Source: Bacillota bacterium
Lineage (GTDB): Bacteria; Bacillota; Clostridia; Lachnospirales; Lachnospiraceae
Assembly (NCBI GenBank): GCA_023442465.1
Contig: JAEZZQ010000017.1
Location: forward strand, 1-64,000
DNA length: 64,000 bases
Reading direction: 5' to 3'
Made by a program: the position numbers and the translations under genes. This document shows positions 1-8,074 of this stretch, one piece after another; the stretch's first letter is position 1, and the number at the start of each line of letters is the position of its first letter. The notes under the pieces were generated by a model, which searched no databases, was not told the DNA's origin, and saw nothing but the letters and a program-made list of their open reading frames with translations.

Positions 1-356
1 ACTTTTAATACAATGTCTTTCGCTTTGTCGGCGGGGATAAAGCTCTTGACTTTCGCAAGGGCATTTACCAGTTCATCACCTCGTATCATGCCCGAAAGAC
101 TGGAGAGCCCCATCAAGATAGCGGAAAGGTCGGCAGTCGAAAAAACCTTTCTATCCATCTTGTATTTCTGCATGATTTCAAAGCCCCCGCCCACTCCCGA
201 TGCCCCGCGAACAGGAATACCTGCCATGTTGATCGCGTCTATGTCACGGTAGATTGTACGGGGTGAAACTTCAAACATATCTGCTAACTCCTGTGCGCCG
301 ATACGCTCTTTATCAAGGAGTATCATAATAATGCTAACAAGCCTGTCAACTTTCAT
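1..356 (-). CDS. WYL/YafY-type HTH transcriptional regulator, C-terminus cut by window edge
   Basis: The reverse strand reads from an ATG at 356 down through position 1 without a stop, so only the first 118 residues are in the window. The start MKVDRLVSIIMILLDKE is followed by a helix-turn-helix (AQELADMFEVSPRTIYRDID, residues about 22-41) and then the typical RGASGVGGGFEI turn of DeoR-like HTH_11 regulators that carry a C-terminal WYL domain. These proteins sense small ligands and bind DNA; the WYL part itself is outside the window. The start is supported by an AAAGGCGG ribosome binding site and a good promoter (TTGACA 418-413, TATAAT 394-389, 18 bp apart). It is divergent from the hydrolase at 477, which is the natural first candidate target. 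Confidence 0.85.
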   Translation of the reverse strand, partial: MKVDRLVSIIMILLDKERIGAQELADMFEVSPRTIYRDIDAINMAGIPVRGASGVGGGFEIMQKYKMDRKVFSTADLSAILMGLSSLSGMIRGDELVNALAKVKSFIPADKAKDIVLK

Positions 357-388
357 CGGATAGCCGCCTTTCACAATTTCTTTTTATC

Positions 389-435
389 ATTATAGAATTG
401 TTGCCATACTGTTGTCAACAATTGCAAGGTATAAT
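389..435. promoter_or_regulatory. Divergent promoter region with inverted-repeat operator
   Basis: An 8-bp inverted repeat, AATTGTTG (396-403) and CAACAATT (416-423), spaced by 12 bp, lies between the -10 (389-394) and -35 (413-418) of the leftward promoter and just upstream of a TATAAT (430-435) that could serve the rightward hydrolase gene. The position fits autoregulation by the WYL regulator and simultaneous control of the hydrolase. The repeat and boxes are seen; the binding protein is inferred. Confidence 0.6.
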
Positions 436-476
436 AAAAAGCAAAGAAATCAATCTACCTATCAGGAGGGAACACT

Positions 477-986
477 GTGCAGAAAAAAGCCTTAGTAATC
501 ATCGATATTCAAAATGATATAACAAAGAATTATAAGGATGTTATTGGAAATATCAATAAAGCCATTGATTGGGCCGTCAATAATCATATTCATGTTATTT
601 ATATAAGGCATGAAAATTTATCAGCCGGCACAAGGACTTTTAAAACCAACACATATGGGGCCGAATTGGCTTCCGACTTGAACTTAGTATCAAAAAATGT
701 TTTTACAAAATACAAAGGAAATGTATTAAGCAGTGAAGAATTCACCGACTTTATTAGTAAAAATGAAATATGTGATTTCTACATAGCAGGGGCAGATGCG
801 GTTGCTTGTGTTAAATCAACCTGTTACAACTTATGTAAAGCAGATTATAGCGTTAATGTCCTATCCGATTGCATTACAAGTTATGATAAAAGGAAAATTG
901 ACGAAATGCTGCGCTATTATGAAAGTAAAGGCAGTAAAATCATTAGTTTAAATGATTTGTTACCTAATCACATCTTTGAAGCATAG
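477..986 (+). CDS. Isochorismatase-like cysteine hydrolase
   Basis: A 169-residue single-domain protein of the isochorismatase/nicotinamidase superfamily of cytosolic cysteine hydrolases. The first strand carries Asp10 (LVIIDIQND), a central Lys lies in the TKYKGN segment near residue 80, and the nucleophile Cys111 sits in GADAVACVKST, which together are the Asp-Lys-Cys triad of the family. The start is GTG, chosen because AGGAGGG sits six bases upstream and no in-frame ATG precedes the first strand. The substrate cannot be read from sequence; nicotinamide, isochorismate and N-carbamoyl compounds are all possible in this family. It is divergent from the WYL-type regulator. Confidence 0.85.
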   Translation: MQKKALVIIDIQNDITKNYKDVIGNINKAIDWAVNNHIHVIYIRHENLSAGTRTFKTNTYGAELASDLNLVSKNVFTKYKGNVLSSEEFTDFISKNEICDFYIAGADAVACVKSTCYNLCKADYSVNVLSDCITSYDKRKIDEMLRYYESKGSKIISLNDLLPNHIFEA

Positions 987-1125
987 AAACATTACTGAAC
1001 TCAATCGATGAAGAAGGCCGACTAACCTTGCACCTTTTTTCGTGTACGATTGATTTTCTGGAACAAATTTTGAGCGGCCCGGCTGGAATGATATGCCGGA
1101 ACTGAATAACCCGATACATGAAGAA

Positions 1126-1202
1126 ATGGCATAGCTTTTACGCTACGCCATACTTCGTTCAAATACTGTTTTACTAAGGACGGCCAAACGGCCGCCTTTT
1201 TT
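1126..1202 (+). terminator. Two consecutive hairpins, the second a rho-independent terminator
   Basis: Hairpin one pairs ATGGCATAGC (1126-1135) with GCTACGCCAT (1142-1151). Hairpin two is GC-rich (GGACGGCC/GGCCGCC, about 1178-1196) and is followed by six T residues, which makes it a terminator. Together they separate the hydrolase from the ABC exporter operon. The 987-1125 stretch before them shows no gene. Confidence 0.7.
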
Positions 1203-1203
1203 C

Positions 1204-1280
1204 TTGACTATCCACGTACATAGTATTATAATTATTGCTGTTACAATTGATGCATGCGCAACAGTTGTGATAGCAATAAT
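1204..1280 (+). promoter_or_regulatory. Promoter with 16-bp-arm palindromic operator for the ABC/MarR operon
   Basis: TTGACT (1204-1209) and TATAAT (1227-1232) are exactly 17 bp apart. Starting on the -10 box, ATTATTGCTGTTACAA (1231-1246) is the reverse complement, with two mismatches, of TTGTGATAGCAATAAT (1265-1280). The palindrome would cover the transcription start, and the ribosome binding site AGGAGA follows at once. The distal gene of the operon encodes a MarR-type regulator, so this is most simply its operator. The palindrome is directly visible; the identity of the binder is inferred. Confidence 0.75.
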
Positions 1281-1294
1281 TAGGAGAATCTATT

Positions 1295-3067
1295 ATGAAG
1301 AAATTTCTGGTCTATGCCAAGGACTATAAAAAGGAACTGATTCTGGCAATTATTTGTATTGAGGTAGAGACGGTATTCGAGCTTATCATTCCTATGATTA
1401 TGGCTGATATCATCGATGTTGGAATTGTGAACAGGGACAGAAGCTACATTTTGTGGAAGGGTTTTCAGATGGTGGCCTGTGCGGCAATTTCGTTATGGCT
1501 TGGTATCTTATATGCCAGATTTACTGCGGCCTGCGGAAACGGGATAGGAGCGGCTATCCGGGCAGCGGAATTTAAGAAAATGCAGACTTATTCCTTTCCC
1601 AATACGGATAAATTCAGCGTTCCATCTTTGGTTACCAGACTTACCAGCGATGTTACGACCATTCAGAACTCTATTACCAACGGTCTGCGGCCGGGATTTA
1701 GGTCTCCGATCATGTTGTTTATCGCAATTTTTCTATCCTTTAAAATCAATGCGGCCCTGGCGGTAGTTTTTTTGATCGCAGCTCCTATGCTTGGAATCAG
1801 CCTGTTCTTTATTGTCAAAAATGTCCGTCCTTTATATGCGAGAATGCAGGCAGCCGTGGATTATGTAAACCGTATTATTCAGGAGAATCTGGCAGCGATT
1901 CGGGTAGTAAAGGCTTATGTCAGGGAAGATTATGAAATCACCAAATTTGAAGAAGTAAATCAGAATCTAAGAAATAATTCTGAAAAAGCCTTTTCTTTGG
2001 CAGTTCTTAACATGCCAGCATTCCAGTTCGTGATGTACGTAACGATTATAAGCATTCTCTGGTTCGGAGGAAATCTGGTGGCAATTGGTGGGATGAAGGT
2101 GGGAAGCCTTACCAGTTTCTTAAGCTATGTTCTTCAAGTGTTAAACTCCCTTATGATGTTTTCCAACGTGTTTTTGATGTTCACACGTTCCCTGACTTCA
2201 TGGAGGCGAATCGGGGAGGTAATGGAGGAGGAGCCTGCCATCAAAGATGATTTGGCCAAGGACATTGAAATGAAAAACGGCAGCATCCGTTTCGAACACG
2301 TATATTTCAAATATAAGGAAACGGCAAAGGAATATGTATTGTCCGATATTTCGCTGGATATTCAGTCCGGGCAGACCGTGGGTATCATCGGTCCTACCGG
2401 TTCCTCCAAGAGCACACTGGTTCAGCTGATACCGAGACTTTATGATGTGACTGCGGGAAATATTATTATCGATGGGCATCCGATTTATGAGTTTACTCAA
2501 AGAAATCTGCGGGATTCTATCGCTATGGTACTTCAAAAAAATACGTTATTTTCCGGCACGGTAAGGGAAAACCTCTTATGGGGCAAGGCGGATGCGACCC
2601 CGGAGGAGATAGAGCGTGCCTGCCGTATTGCCTGTGTAGATGAATTTATCGGTCGTCTGGAAGATGGATATGATACGGAACTGGGGCAGGGAGGCGTTAA
2701 CGTATCCGGCGGGCAGAAGCAGCGATTATGTATAGCGCGCGCCATACTGAAAGCACCCAGGGTATTGATTCTCGACGATTCCACCAGTGCTGTGGATACG
2801 GCGACGGAAGCCAGAATCAAGGAGGCACTCAATAAAGAGCTGCCGGGAATGACAAAAATCATCGTTGCCCAGCGGATTACCTCTATTATGGATGCTGACC
2901 AGATCATAATCCTTGACGACGGTAAAATAAATGCAATAGGAACTCATGAAACGCTGTTAAAGAGTAATGAAATCTACCGCGATATTTATTCTCGCGAAGG
3001 GAATGAGCCGACGTCAGATCCGCTTGATTTTGGCGATTGCCTACAGCAGCAAGGAGGTAATTTATAA
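1295..3067 (+). CDS. Heterodimeric ABC exporter, degenerate-site subunit
   Basis: A 590-residue half transporter: six-helix exporter membrane domain (about 1-310) and a C-terminal nucleotide-binding domain. The ATPase motifs deviate: Walker A reads GPTGSSKST (about 366), the signature is canonical VSGGQKQR (about 470), Walker B ends ILDD rather than DE (about 491), and the switch residue is Gln in VAQRIT (about 526) instead of His. In heterodimeric exporters of the BmrC/BmrD and TM287/TM288 type this marks the subunit whose own ATP site does not hydrolyse. It overlaps the next gene by one base (TAATG), so the two halves are probably translated together. Likely role: drug or lipid/peptide export across the cytoplasmic membrane. 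Confidence 0.92.
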   Translation: MKKFLVYAKDYKKELILAIICIEVETVFELIIPMIMADIIDVGIVNRDRSYILWKGFQMVACAAISLWLGILYARFTAACGNGIGAAIRAAEFKKMQTYSFPNTDKFSVPSLVTRLTSDVTTIQNSITNGLRPGFRSPIMLFIAIFLSFKINAALAVVFLIAAPMLGISLFFIVKNVRPLYARMQAAVDYVNRIIQENLAAIRVVKAYVREDYEITKFEEVNQNLRNNSEKAFSLAVLNMPAFQFVMYVTIISILWFGGNLVAIGGMKVGSLTSFLSYVLQVLNSLMMFSNVFLMFTRSLTSWRRIGEVMEEEPAIKDDLAKDIEMKNGSIRFEHVYFKYKETAKEYVLSDISLDIQSGQTVGIIGPTGSSKSTLVQLIPRLYDVTAGNIIIDGHPIYEFTQRNLRDSIAMVLQKNTLFSGTVRENLLWGKADATPEEIERACRIACVDEFIGRLEDGYDTELGQGGVNVSGGQKQRLCIARAILKAPRVLILDDSTSAVDTATEARIKEALNKELPGMTKIIVAQRITSIMDADQIIILDDGKINAIGTHETLLKSNEIYRDIYSREGNEPTSDPLDFGDCLQQQGGNL

Positions 3068-4926
3068 TGGCCAGACCTACGTCTAATGTAAAACCGAAAA
3101 ATGCCAAAAAAGCCTTGCTGCAGCTTCTTCGTTATTTGGGGCGGCATAAAGCTTCTTTGCTTGTGATTGCGATATTTGTCTGCATAAGCTCTGCTTCCGG
3201 CATTGCAGGCACCTATTTATTAAAAACGGTGGTAAACGATTATATTATGCCGGGTGATATACCGGGGCTTATGAAAATGATAGTTATCATGGGAGCCATA
3301 TATGGGGCTGGAGTTTTGACATGCTATTTCTATAATAAGCTCATGGTCCATGTTTCGCAAAAGGTGGTGTCGGAAATCAGAAGCGATTTATTCGAGCATA
3401 CGCAAAAGCTTCCGCTGCGCTATTTTGATTCCCATACTCACGGCGATTTGATGAGTCATTTTACAAATGATGTGGACACTATATCGGAGGCGCTGAACAA
3501 TAGCTTCACGCTGCTCATTCAAAGCTTTATAACCTCTGTTGGAACAATCGTTATGCTAATCGTTCTGGACCTGCGGCTGTCTCTTATTGTTATAGTGTTT
3601 TCAATTTTTATGCTTTTATATATCCGGCATAACGGGAAGATGAGCAAAAAATATTTCTCTGCCCAGCAGAAGAACTTGGGAGCGATCAACGGATATGTGG
3701 AGGAAATGGTAGCGGGACAGAAGGTAGAGAAAATCTTCAATCATGAGGAGCAGGACTTTATAAGGTTCAGCGAGCTGAATGAAAAATTACGGGTAGCTTC
3801 TACGAAGGCCTTTACCTATACAGCAAAGACCATACCTACCATTGTAGCGCTTTCCTACATCAATTATGCTGTTTCGGCCTGTGTGGGAGGACTGTTTGCC
3901 CTGGCGGGCCTTACGGACATCGGAACTTTGGCTTCTTATCTTGTATATGTGCGGCAAAGCGCAATGCCCATGAATCAGTTCACTATGCAGATCAATTTCC
4001 TGATGGTAGCGTTAGCCAGTGCGGAGAAAATATTTGCAATGATGGAGGAGGAGCCGGAAATAGATGAAGGAATTATTACATTAAAAAAAGTAAGAAGAGC
4101 GGATGACGGTACGCTTCAGGAAAGCGATACGTATACGGGAGCCTTCGCGTGGAGAATCCCGCAGGCAGACGGCGGCTTTTCGTATGTGCCTTTAAAAGGT
4201 GACGTGCGTTTCCACGATGTCGTATTCGGATATACGAAGGAACATACAATCTTAGACGGAATTAATCTGTACGCAAAGCCCGGTCAGAAAATAGCTTTTG
4301 TAGGTTCTACCGGAGCGGGGAAAACTACCATTATCAACCTGGTCAATCGTTTCTATGAAATAGAAGAGGGACAGATTACTTATGACGGAATCGACATCAG
4401 GGATATTAAAAAAGCGGATTTGAGGCGCTCCATTTCCCTTATTATTCAGGATACCCATTTATTTACCGGAACGATAGCCGATAATATCCGTTACGGAAGA
4501 CTTTTGGCGAGTGAAGAGGATGTGGTAAAGGCGGCCAAGTTAGCCAACGCACACTCCTTCATCCAGAGACTGCCTGGGGGCTATGATACTTTGTTAGAAA
4601 GCGACGGAGCGAATTTGTCTCAAGGGCAGAGACAGCTTTTGGCGATTGCCAGGGCAGCAATTTCCCAGCCTCCAGTGCTCGTAATGGATGAGGCTACCAG
4701 TTCGATCGACACTCGTACGGAGAAGCTGATCGAAAAGGGGATGGACACCTTGATGGAGGACCGCACCGTATTCGTAATCGCCCATAGGTTGTCTACCGTC
4801 CGCAATTCCAAGGCGATTCTTGTTCTGGAAGCGGGTAAGGTCATAGAACGAGGCGATCATGAAGAGCTGCTGTCGCAAAAAGGGCGCTATTATCAGCTTT
4901 ACACCGGTCAGTTTGAATTGAGTTAA
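3067..4926 (+). CDS. Heterodimeric ABC exporter, catalytic subunit
   Basis: A 619-residue half transporter with exporter membrane domain (about 20-330) and an ATPase domain with consensus Walker A (GSTGAGKTT, about 413), Walker B with catalytic Glu (LVMDEAT, about 540) and switch His (IAHRLST, about 573). Its signature is LSQGQ rather than LSGGQ. That is the mirror image of its partner: the hydrolysing site would use this Walker A/B plus the partner's VSGGQ, and the degenerate site the reverse. An insertion of about 40 residues between membrane domain and ATPase (about 345-385) is rich in charged residues and typical of this subfamily. Confidence 0.93.
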   Translation: MARPTSNVKPKNAKKALLQLLRYLGRHKASLLVIAIFVCISSASGIAGTYLLKTVVNDYIMPGDIPGLMKMIVIMGAIYGAGVLTCYFYNKLMVHVSQKVVSEIRSDLFEHTQKLPLRYFDSHTHGDLMSHFTNDVDTISEALNNSFTLLIQSFITSVGTIVMLIVLDLRLSLIVIVFSIFMLLYIRHNGKMSKKYFSAQQKNLGAINGYVEEMVAGQKVEKIFNHEEQDFIRFSELNEKLRVASTKAFTYTAKTIPTIVALSYINYAVSACVGGLFALAGLTDIGTLASYLVYVRQSAMPMNQFTMQINFLMVALASAEKIFAMMEEEPEIDEGIITLKKVRRADDGTLQESDTYTGAFAWRIPQADGGFSYVPLKGDVRFHDVVFGYTKEHTILDGINLYAKPGQKIAFVGSTGAGKTTIINLVNRFYEIEEGQITYDGIDIRDIKKADLRRSISLIIQDTHLFTGTIADNIRYGRLLASEEDVVKAAKLANAHSFIQRLPGGYDTLLESDGANLSQGQRQLLAIARAAISQPPVLVMDEATSSIDTRTEKLIEKGMDTLMEDRTVFVIAHRLSTVRNSKAILVLEAGKVIERGDHEELLSQKGRYYQLYTGQFELS

Positions 4927-4985
4927 GGAACCAGTCATAAGTGAAAATAAGAAGGGTACGAATCTGAGAGAGGAAGTGAACGATA

Positions 4986-5417
4986 ATGAGTAGTAGTATA
5001 AGAGAACTTTTTATGCGTGAAGAAAAGGCGAGGAAACAGTTGATTTCTCCGGTGCTTCTAGATAATGGGCTGACGCCCGGACAGGGTCAGGCCGGCATCT
5101 TGAATAACCTTTTAAAGGAAGACCATATAAGCCAGAAGGAGCTTTCTGTCCGCTGCCATATGGATACAACCACGATGTCGAGAGCTATCGATAATCTGGA
5201 AAAGCTGGAGCTTTTGAATCGGGAAATCAACCCCGAGAGCAGGCGCTCCACGCTCATTTGCCTGACGGAAGAGGGTAGGGAAACGGCATGGAATATCAGG
5301 GCGGCTTTTCAGCGGTTAGAAGCTATAATAAGCAAGGATATTCCAGAGGAGGATATGGAGACTTTTCACAGAGTTCTTTTGAAGGTTTGTGAGAACCTTG
5401 AGGAAAATGGCCTTTAA
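4986..5417 (+). CDS. MarR family transcriptional regulator
   Basis: A 143-residue winged-helix protein. The HTH lies at about 45-75 (ISQKELSVRCHMDTTTMSRA) and the wing at about 80-98 with the usual NPESRRS turn. It is the third gene of the ABC exporter unit, 59 bases after the catalytic subunit, with an AGAGGAAG ribosome binding site. MarR proteins bind palindromes near the promoter of their own operon, which fits the large inverted repeat at 1231-1280. Ligand unknown. Confidence 0.88.
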   Translation: MSSSIRELFMREEKARKQLISPVLLDNGLTPGQGQAGILNNLLKEDHISQKELSVRCHMDTTTMSRAIDNLEKLELLNREINPESRRSTLICLTEEGRETAWNIRAAFQRLEAIISKDIPEEDMETFHRVLLKVCENLEENGL

Positions 5418-5450
5418 TATTTATAAGGATTGATACCATATTTGGGGATA

Positions 5451-5819
5451 TCAGAAAAAGACCGCTTTTACTATCAGCCATAGAAGAAGCAGCCAGACGA
5501 GAAGTATAGGTATGGCATAGTACCATTTCTTCGGTTTCCCGTTCTGCCAAATGTGCCCGGCTTCCGCTTGGCATTTTTGAAAGATTTCTTTCGGTATAAA
5601 TTTTATTGTCAGCGAAATCAATGCAGGAAGAAGGATGACGTCATCCAGATATCCCAGTACCGGAATAAAATCTGGTATGAAGTCGATGGGAGAGAGAGCA
5701 TAGAGAACGGTGATTCCTGCCAAAATTTTCGCGATAATCGGCGTTTCCGGGCTTTTTAAAGCTAAGAAAAGCGCAGGAATATCGGTTTTTAACTGTTTGG
5801 CTCTTTCTCTTAAATTCAT
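5451..5819 (-). CDS. YkvA/DUF1232 family membrane protein
   Basis: A 122-residue protein with the DUF1232 core (residues about 35-75: PIIAKILAGITVLYALSPID followed by the conserved DFIP repeats, ending in LDDVILLP) and a hydrophobic C-terminal segment (IPILLVWLLLLWLIVKAVFF). This family is widespread and membrane-associated; its function is not established. The start at 5819 has a GGGGGG ribosome binding site, and its ATG overlaps the stop of the small ORF upstream (ATGA), suggesting coupled translation from the 6269 gene. Confidence 0.85.
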   Translation of the reverse strand: MNLRERAKQLKTDIPALFLALKSPETPIIAKILAGITVLYALSPIDFIPDFIPVLGYLDDVILLPALISLTIKFIPKEIFQKCQAEAGHIWQNGKPKKWYYAIPILLVWLLLLWLIVKAVFF

Positions 5820-5941
5820 AAATGCCCCCCTTTTTTGATCATAATATAGTTAGTGAGAAGGATTCCATTTCGTTCCACTTGCTGTTTCATTACAACGCTA
5901 TAGCCTCGTTTTTCAAAATCATTCAGCAAATACTCATTCAT
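5816..5941 (-). CDS. Small 41-residue ORF coupled to both neighbours
   Basis: On the reverse strand an ATG at 5941 opens a 41-codon frame ending at 5816. Its start overlaps the end of the upstream gene by eight bases (ATGAATGA) and its stop overlaps the start of the YkvA-like gene in an ATGA. The peptide starts MNEYLLNDFEKRGYSVVMKQ and continues with a VERNGILLTNYIMIKK segment. It vaguely recalls the N-terminus of DUF5688-type proteins, which are far longer, so it may be a remnant or a real small gene. The double overlap argues that it is translated; function unknown. Confidence 0.45.
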   Translation of the reverse strand: MNEYLLNDFEKRGYSVVMKQQVERNGILLTNYIMIKKGGHL

Positions 5942-6269
5942 GCTTGTAACGTTCAGCAAATATAGCCTCAAGTATTTTATACGGAACTTCCTGATGAAGA
6001 TAAACTTGCAGCATTCCCTTTGGCGTGATTTTAAAACCCTCTAATTGGGATTTATAATCGACAACGGCAGCAGCCTCCACATTAATATGGTCATTAAACG
6101 GGATAAGACGGATGAACCTTTCACCGGCATAGAAGCTTGGCAGTTTCGCCCACATTTTTTCTTCTATTTCGCAGGATACGCTTTTATAGATAATCTCCCG
6201 CAGGCTGTTAAATAATAATTGAATTTCTTTGTTATAGCCTTCAACATAGCTTTGAATAGCCTGATCCAT
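5934..6269 (-). CDS. DUF1801-like conserved protein
   Basis: A 111-residue cytosolic protein starting MDQAIQSYVEGYNKEIQLLF. The pattern (N-terminal helix pair, then a KMWAKLPSFY segment, then GFKITPKGMLQVYLHQEVPY) resembles the DUF1801/YdhG family, whose function is not settled. The start at 6269 was chosen over the longer frame from 6353 because GGAGGA lies seven bases before it. Two further short genes follow with overlapping starts and stops. Reading into the longer frame adds only residues unlike the family. Confidence 0.65.
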   Translation of the reverse strand: MDQAIQSYVEGYNKEIQLLFNSLREIIYKSVSCEIEEKMWAKLPSFYAGERFIRLIPFNDHINVEAAAVVDYKSQLEGFKITPKGMLQVYLHQEVPYKILEAIFAERYKHE

Positions 6270-6596
6270 AGAATGTCCTCCAAAACAGATAAAATAGGTT
6301 TTGCTTCTATCGTTGTGATAGTTGCAATATTGCAGGGAACCTGCGGCAGTCATCTCAGCATTATAATTTTACCATATAATAAATTAATTTGTGACATAAT
6401 TTTCATATTAAGCAGGCCTAATTCCGTCTGGGCTCCGGCGACCAAATCATAGGGAGAACTGAAATAGTTGCAATTGATAACTGCTTACTTAATAAAAATA
6501 TAATATGACATACTGTTGACTATTTAAAAATGCTATAATATTCCTAACAAAAAATGATATAAAATCTTCAGGGCATGAAAGGAGCGTGGCATAAAA
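6270..6596. other. Intergenic stretch with no recognisable gene
   Basis: About 330 bases between the leftward DUF1801-like gene and the rightward Fpg-like gene. It holds the ribosome binding site of the first gene, several AT-rich -10-like boxes, and a TATAAT (about 6534) preceded by TTGACT at a spacing too short (12 bp) for a standard promoter. A short leftward open frame in the middle ends without matching anything I recognise. Confidence 0.4.
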
Positions 6597-7421
6597 ATGA
6601 TAGAGATACCAGAAAGTCTAACGTTAGCAAAACAACTGACCGATACGGTGAAAGGAAAGAAAATAACGGAGGTGGAGACCGAGCATACGAAGCATTCTTT
6701 TGCATGGTATACCGACGATCCGAAGGAGTATGCCGGAAAACTTCAGGGAAAGACCGTGGGAGAAATCCATGGAATCGGAAGCATGGTGGAGATGGAAGCG
6801 GAGGACTACAATTTTACGGTGGGAGACGGAACAAATATAAGATATTTTGAAAAGGGAGAAAAGCTCCCTGAAAGATATCAGATGAGGATAACCTTTGATG
6901 ACGAAAGCTCTCTCATATGCACAGTCCAGATGTATGGTGCGATGTTTTTATTTCGGCCTGAGGAATACGATAATTTTTATTATCTCGTGGCGAAGGAAAA
7001 GCCCATGCCCGGAACAGAGGGCTTCGATTACCCGTATTTCAAGTCGTTGAGAGAGGAACTGAGCGGGAAGCTTTCCGCAAAGGCAATGCTCGCTACGCAG
7101 CAGAGGATTCCGGGACTTGGCAACGGCGTATTGCAGGACATCCTTCTGGAAGCGGGAATTCATCCGAAGCAGAAAATCGGCAGCATGCGTGAAGAGGATT
7201 GGAAGCACTTATATGGCACAGTTACGAATGTTCTTCGGGAAATGACGGAAAAGGGAGGAAGAGATACTGAGAAAAATCTCTTCGGGCAGGCGGGGGGATA
7301 CCGCACGAAGCTCAGCAAGAAGACCCTTGGGGGGCCATGTCCTTATTGCGGCAATCCCATACAGAAGACGGCGTATCTGGGAGGAGCGGTATATTTTTGC
7401 TCACAGTGCCAGCGCGCTTGA
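6597..7421 (+). CDS. Fpg/Nei-family protein lacking the N-terminal catalytic proline
   Basis: A 274-residue member of the formamidopyrimidine-DNA glycosylase/endonuclease VIII fold: N-terminal beta sandwich, helix-two-turn-helix region (about 160-190, with QQRIPGLGNGVLQDILLEAG), and a C-terminal zinc finger CPYC...CSQC (about 248-271). In active Fpg/Nei the mature N-terminus is Pro followed by Glu; here the protein starts MIEIPES, so Ile takes the place of Pro2 while Glu3 remains. Many Firmicutes proteins labelled endonuclease VIII share this start. It probably binds damaged DNA; lyase chemistry through Pro2 is not possible as written. AAAGGAG lies 12 bases before the start. Confidence 0.82.
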   Translation: MIEIPESLTLAKQLTDTVKGKKITEVETEHTKHSFAWYTDDPKEYAGKLQGKTVGEIHGIGSMVEMEAEDYNFTVGDGTNIRYFEKGEKLPERYQMRITFDDESSLICTVQMYGAMFLFRPEEYDNFYYLVAKEKPMPGTEGFDYPYFKSLREELSGKLSAKAMLATQQRIPGLGNGVLQDILLEAGIHPKQKIGSMREEDWKHLYGTVTNVLREMTEKGGRDTEKNLFGQAGGYRTKLSKKTLGGPCPYCGNPIQKTAYLGGAVYFCSQCQRA

Positions 7422-7422
7422 T

Positions 7423-7766
7423 TTTGCAAGAGTTTTCAGCAGCATCCCACCATAGCTGGGTGCGCTGACCGAATACGACACCGATGTCTTTCGCATGCTC
7501 GATGCGGTTCTTCCACGGAATACGTCCATGGATCAGACAATTGCCGCTGTCCCGTGTAAGGATACCGCTTAGAATTTTGAGGGTTGAGCTTTTTTCAGCT
7601 CCGTTGGGGCCGTTATAACCGGCCATTTCTCCCTCTCCGATGGAAAAGGAGACATCATCCAAGGCTATTCATAATCCCTGCGAAATAAAGCCTTACACGA
7701 CGAATAAAATACTGCGCCACGTTTAGAGACCTTATAGGTCTTGCTTATACGTTCCAGTGTAATCAT
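7423..7766 (-). pseudogene. Decayed ABC-2-type transporter ATPase fragment
   Basis: The reverse strand from an ATG at 7766 reads MITLERISKTYKVSKR..., reaches a TAG near 7666, and resumes one frame over with LDDVSFSIGEGEMAGYNGPN and the remains of Walker A. The text matches the ATPase of ABC-2 exporters of the viologen/daunorubicin type, where the next section reads GVVFGQRTQLWWD (Q-loop). Similarity stops there at the 3' end of the Fpg-like gene, so signature, Walker B and the permease genes are absent. Lesions visible: one-base frameshift, Gly-to-Glu change in Walker A (GAEKS), and truncation after about 100 residues. It is clearly a dead gene. Confidence 0.8.
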
Positions 7767-7941
7767 GTTTGCTTTCTCTTAGTAGTAATATAACGTACAG
7801 TTACTTATATCTTGCCAAGCCGGTTACTTATTTTGGATTCTGCCAAAAAACTGTGAGAATTAATGAAATGGGCTGTAGTGTATCACAGGCAGGGTTGCGC
7901 GTCAAGGCAGTATAATGATATAATTTCCAGTAATTGAGATC

Positions 7942-8074
7942 GTTATCGTTTACACAGTAGCTTGACACTTGCTGTTAAGCTGCGTAAGAACGTGATTCAA
8001 GAGATGATTTCTGTTTCGCAGAGCGAATTTAAATGCAGAAATCATGCGTTGCTGAGAACGGAGTGAACAGTAAC
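7942..8074 (+). repeat. Family 1 palindromic repeat, copy A (133 bp)
   Basis: Starts with a diverged end (GTTATCGTTTACAC) and finishes with GTGAACAGTAAC. Inside are hairpin one (AGCTTGACA/TGTTAAGCT type), the central arms ATGATTTCTG...CAGAAATCAT, and TTCGCAGAGCGAA at the tip. It ends 29 bases before the HAD start codon, so it lies in that gene's leader. The same arrangement recurs at 36131 and 61328 with the same length. Confidence 0.9.

Noticed and set aside
6510..6540. Promoter TTGACT/TATAAT before the Fpg-like gene
   Set aside because: The spacing is only 12 bp, too short for a standard promoter.
7942..8074. CRISPR array as an explanation of the repeats
   Set aside because: Copies are kilobases apart, of variable orientation, with no regular spacers and no cas genes. 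The 33209 and 50033 tandem repeats have no spacers either.
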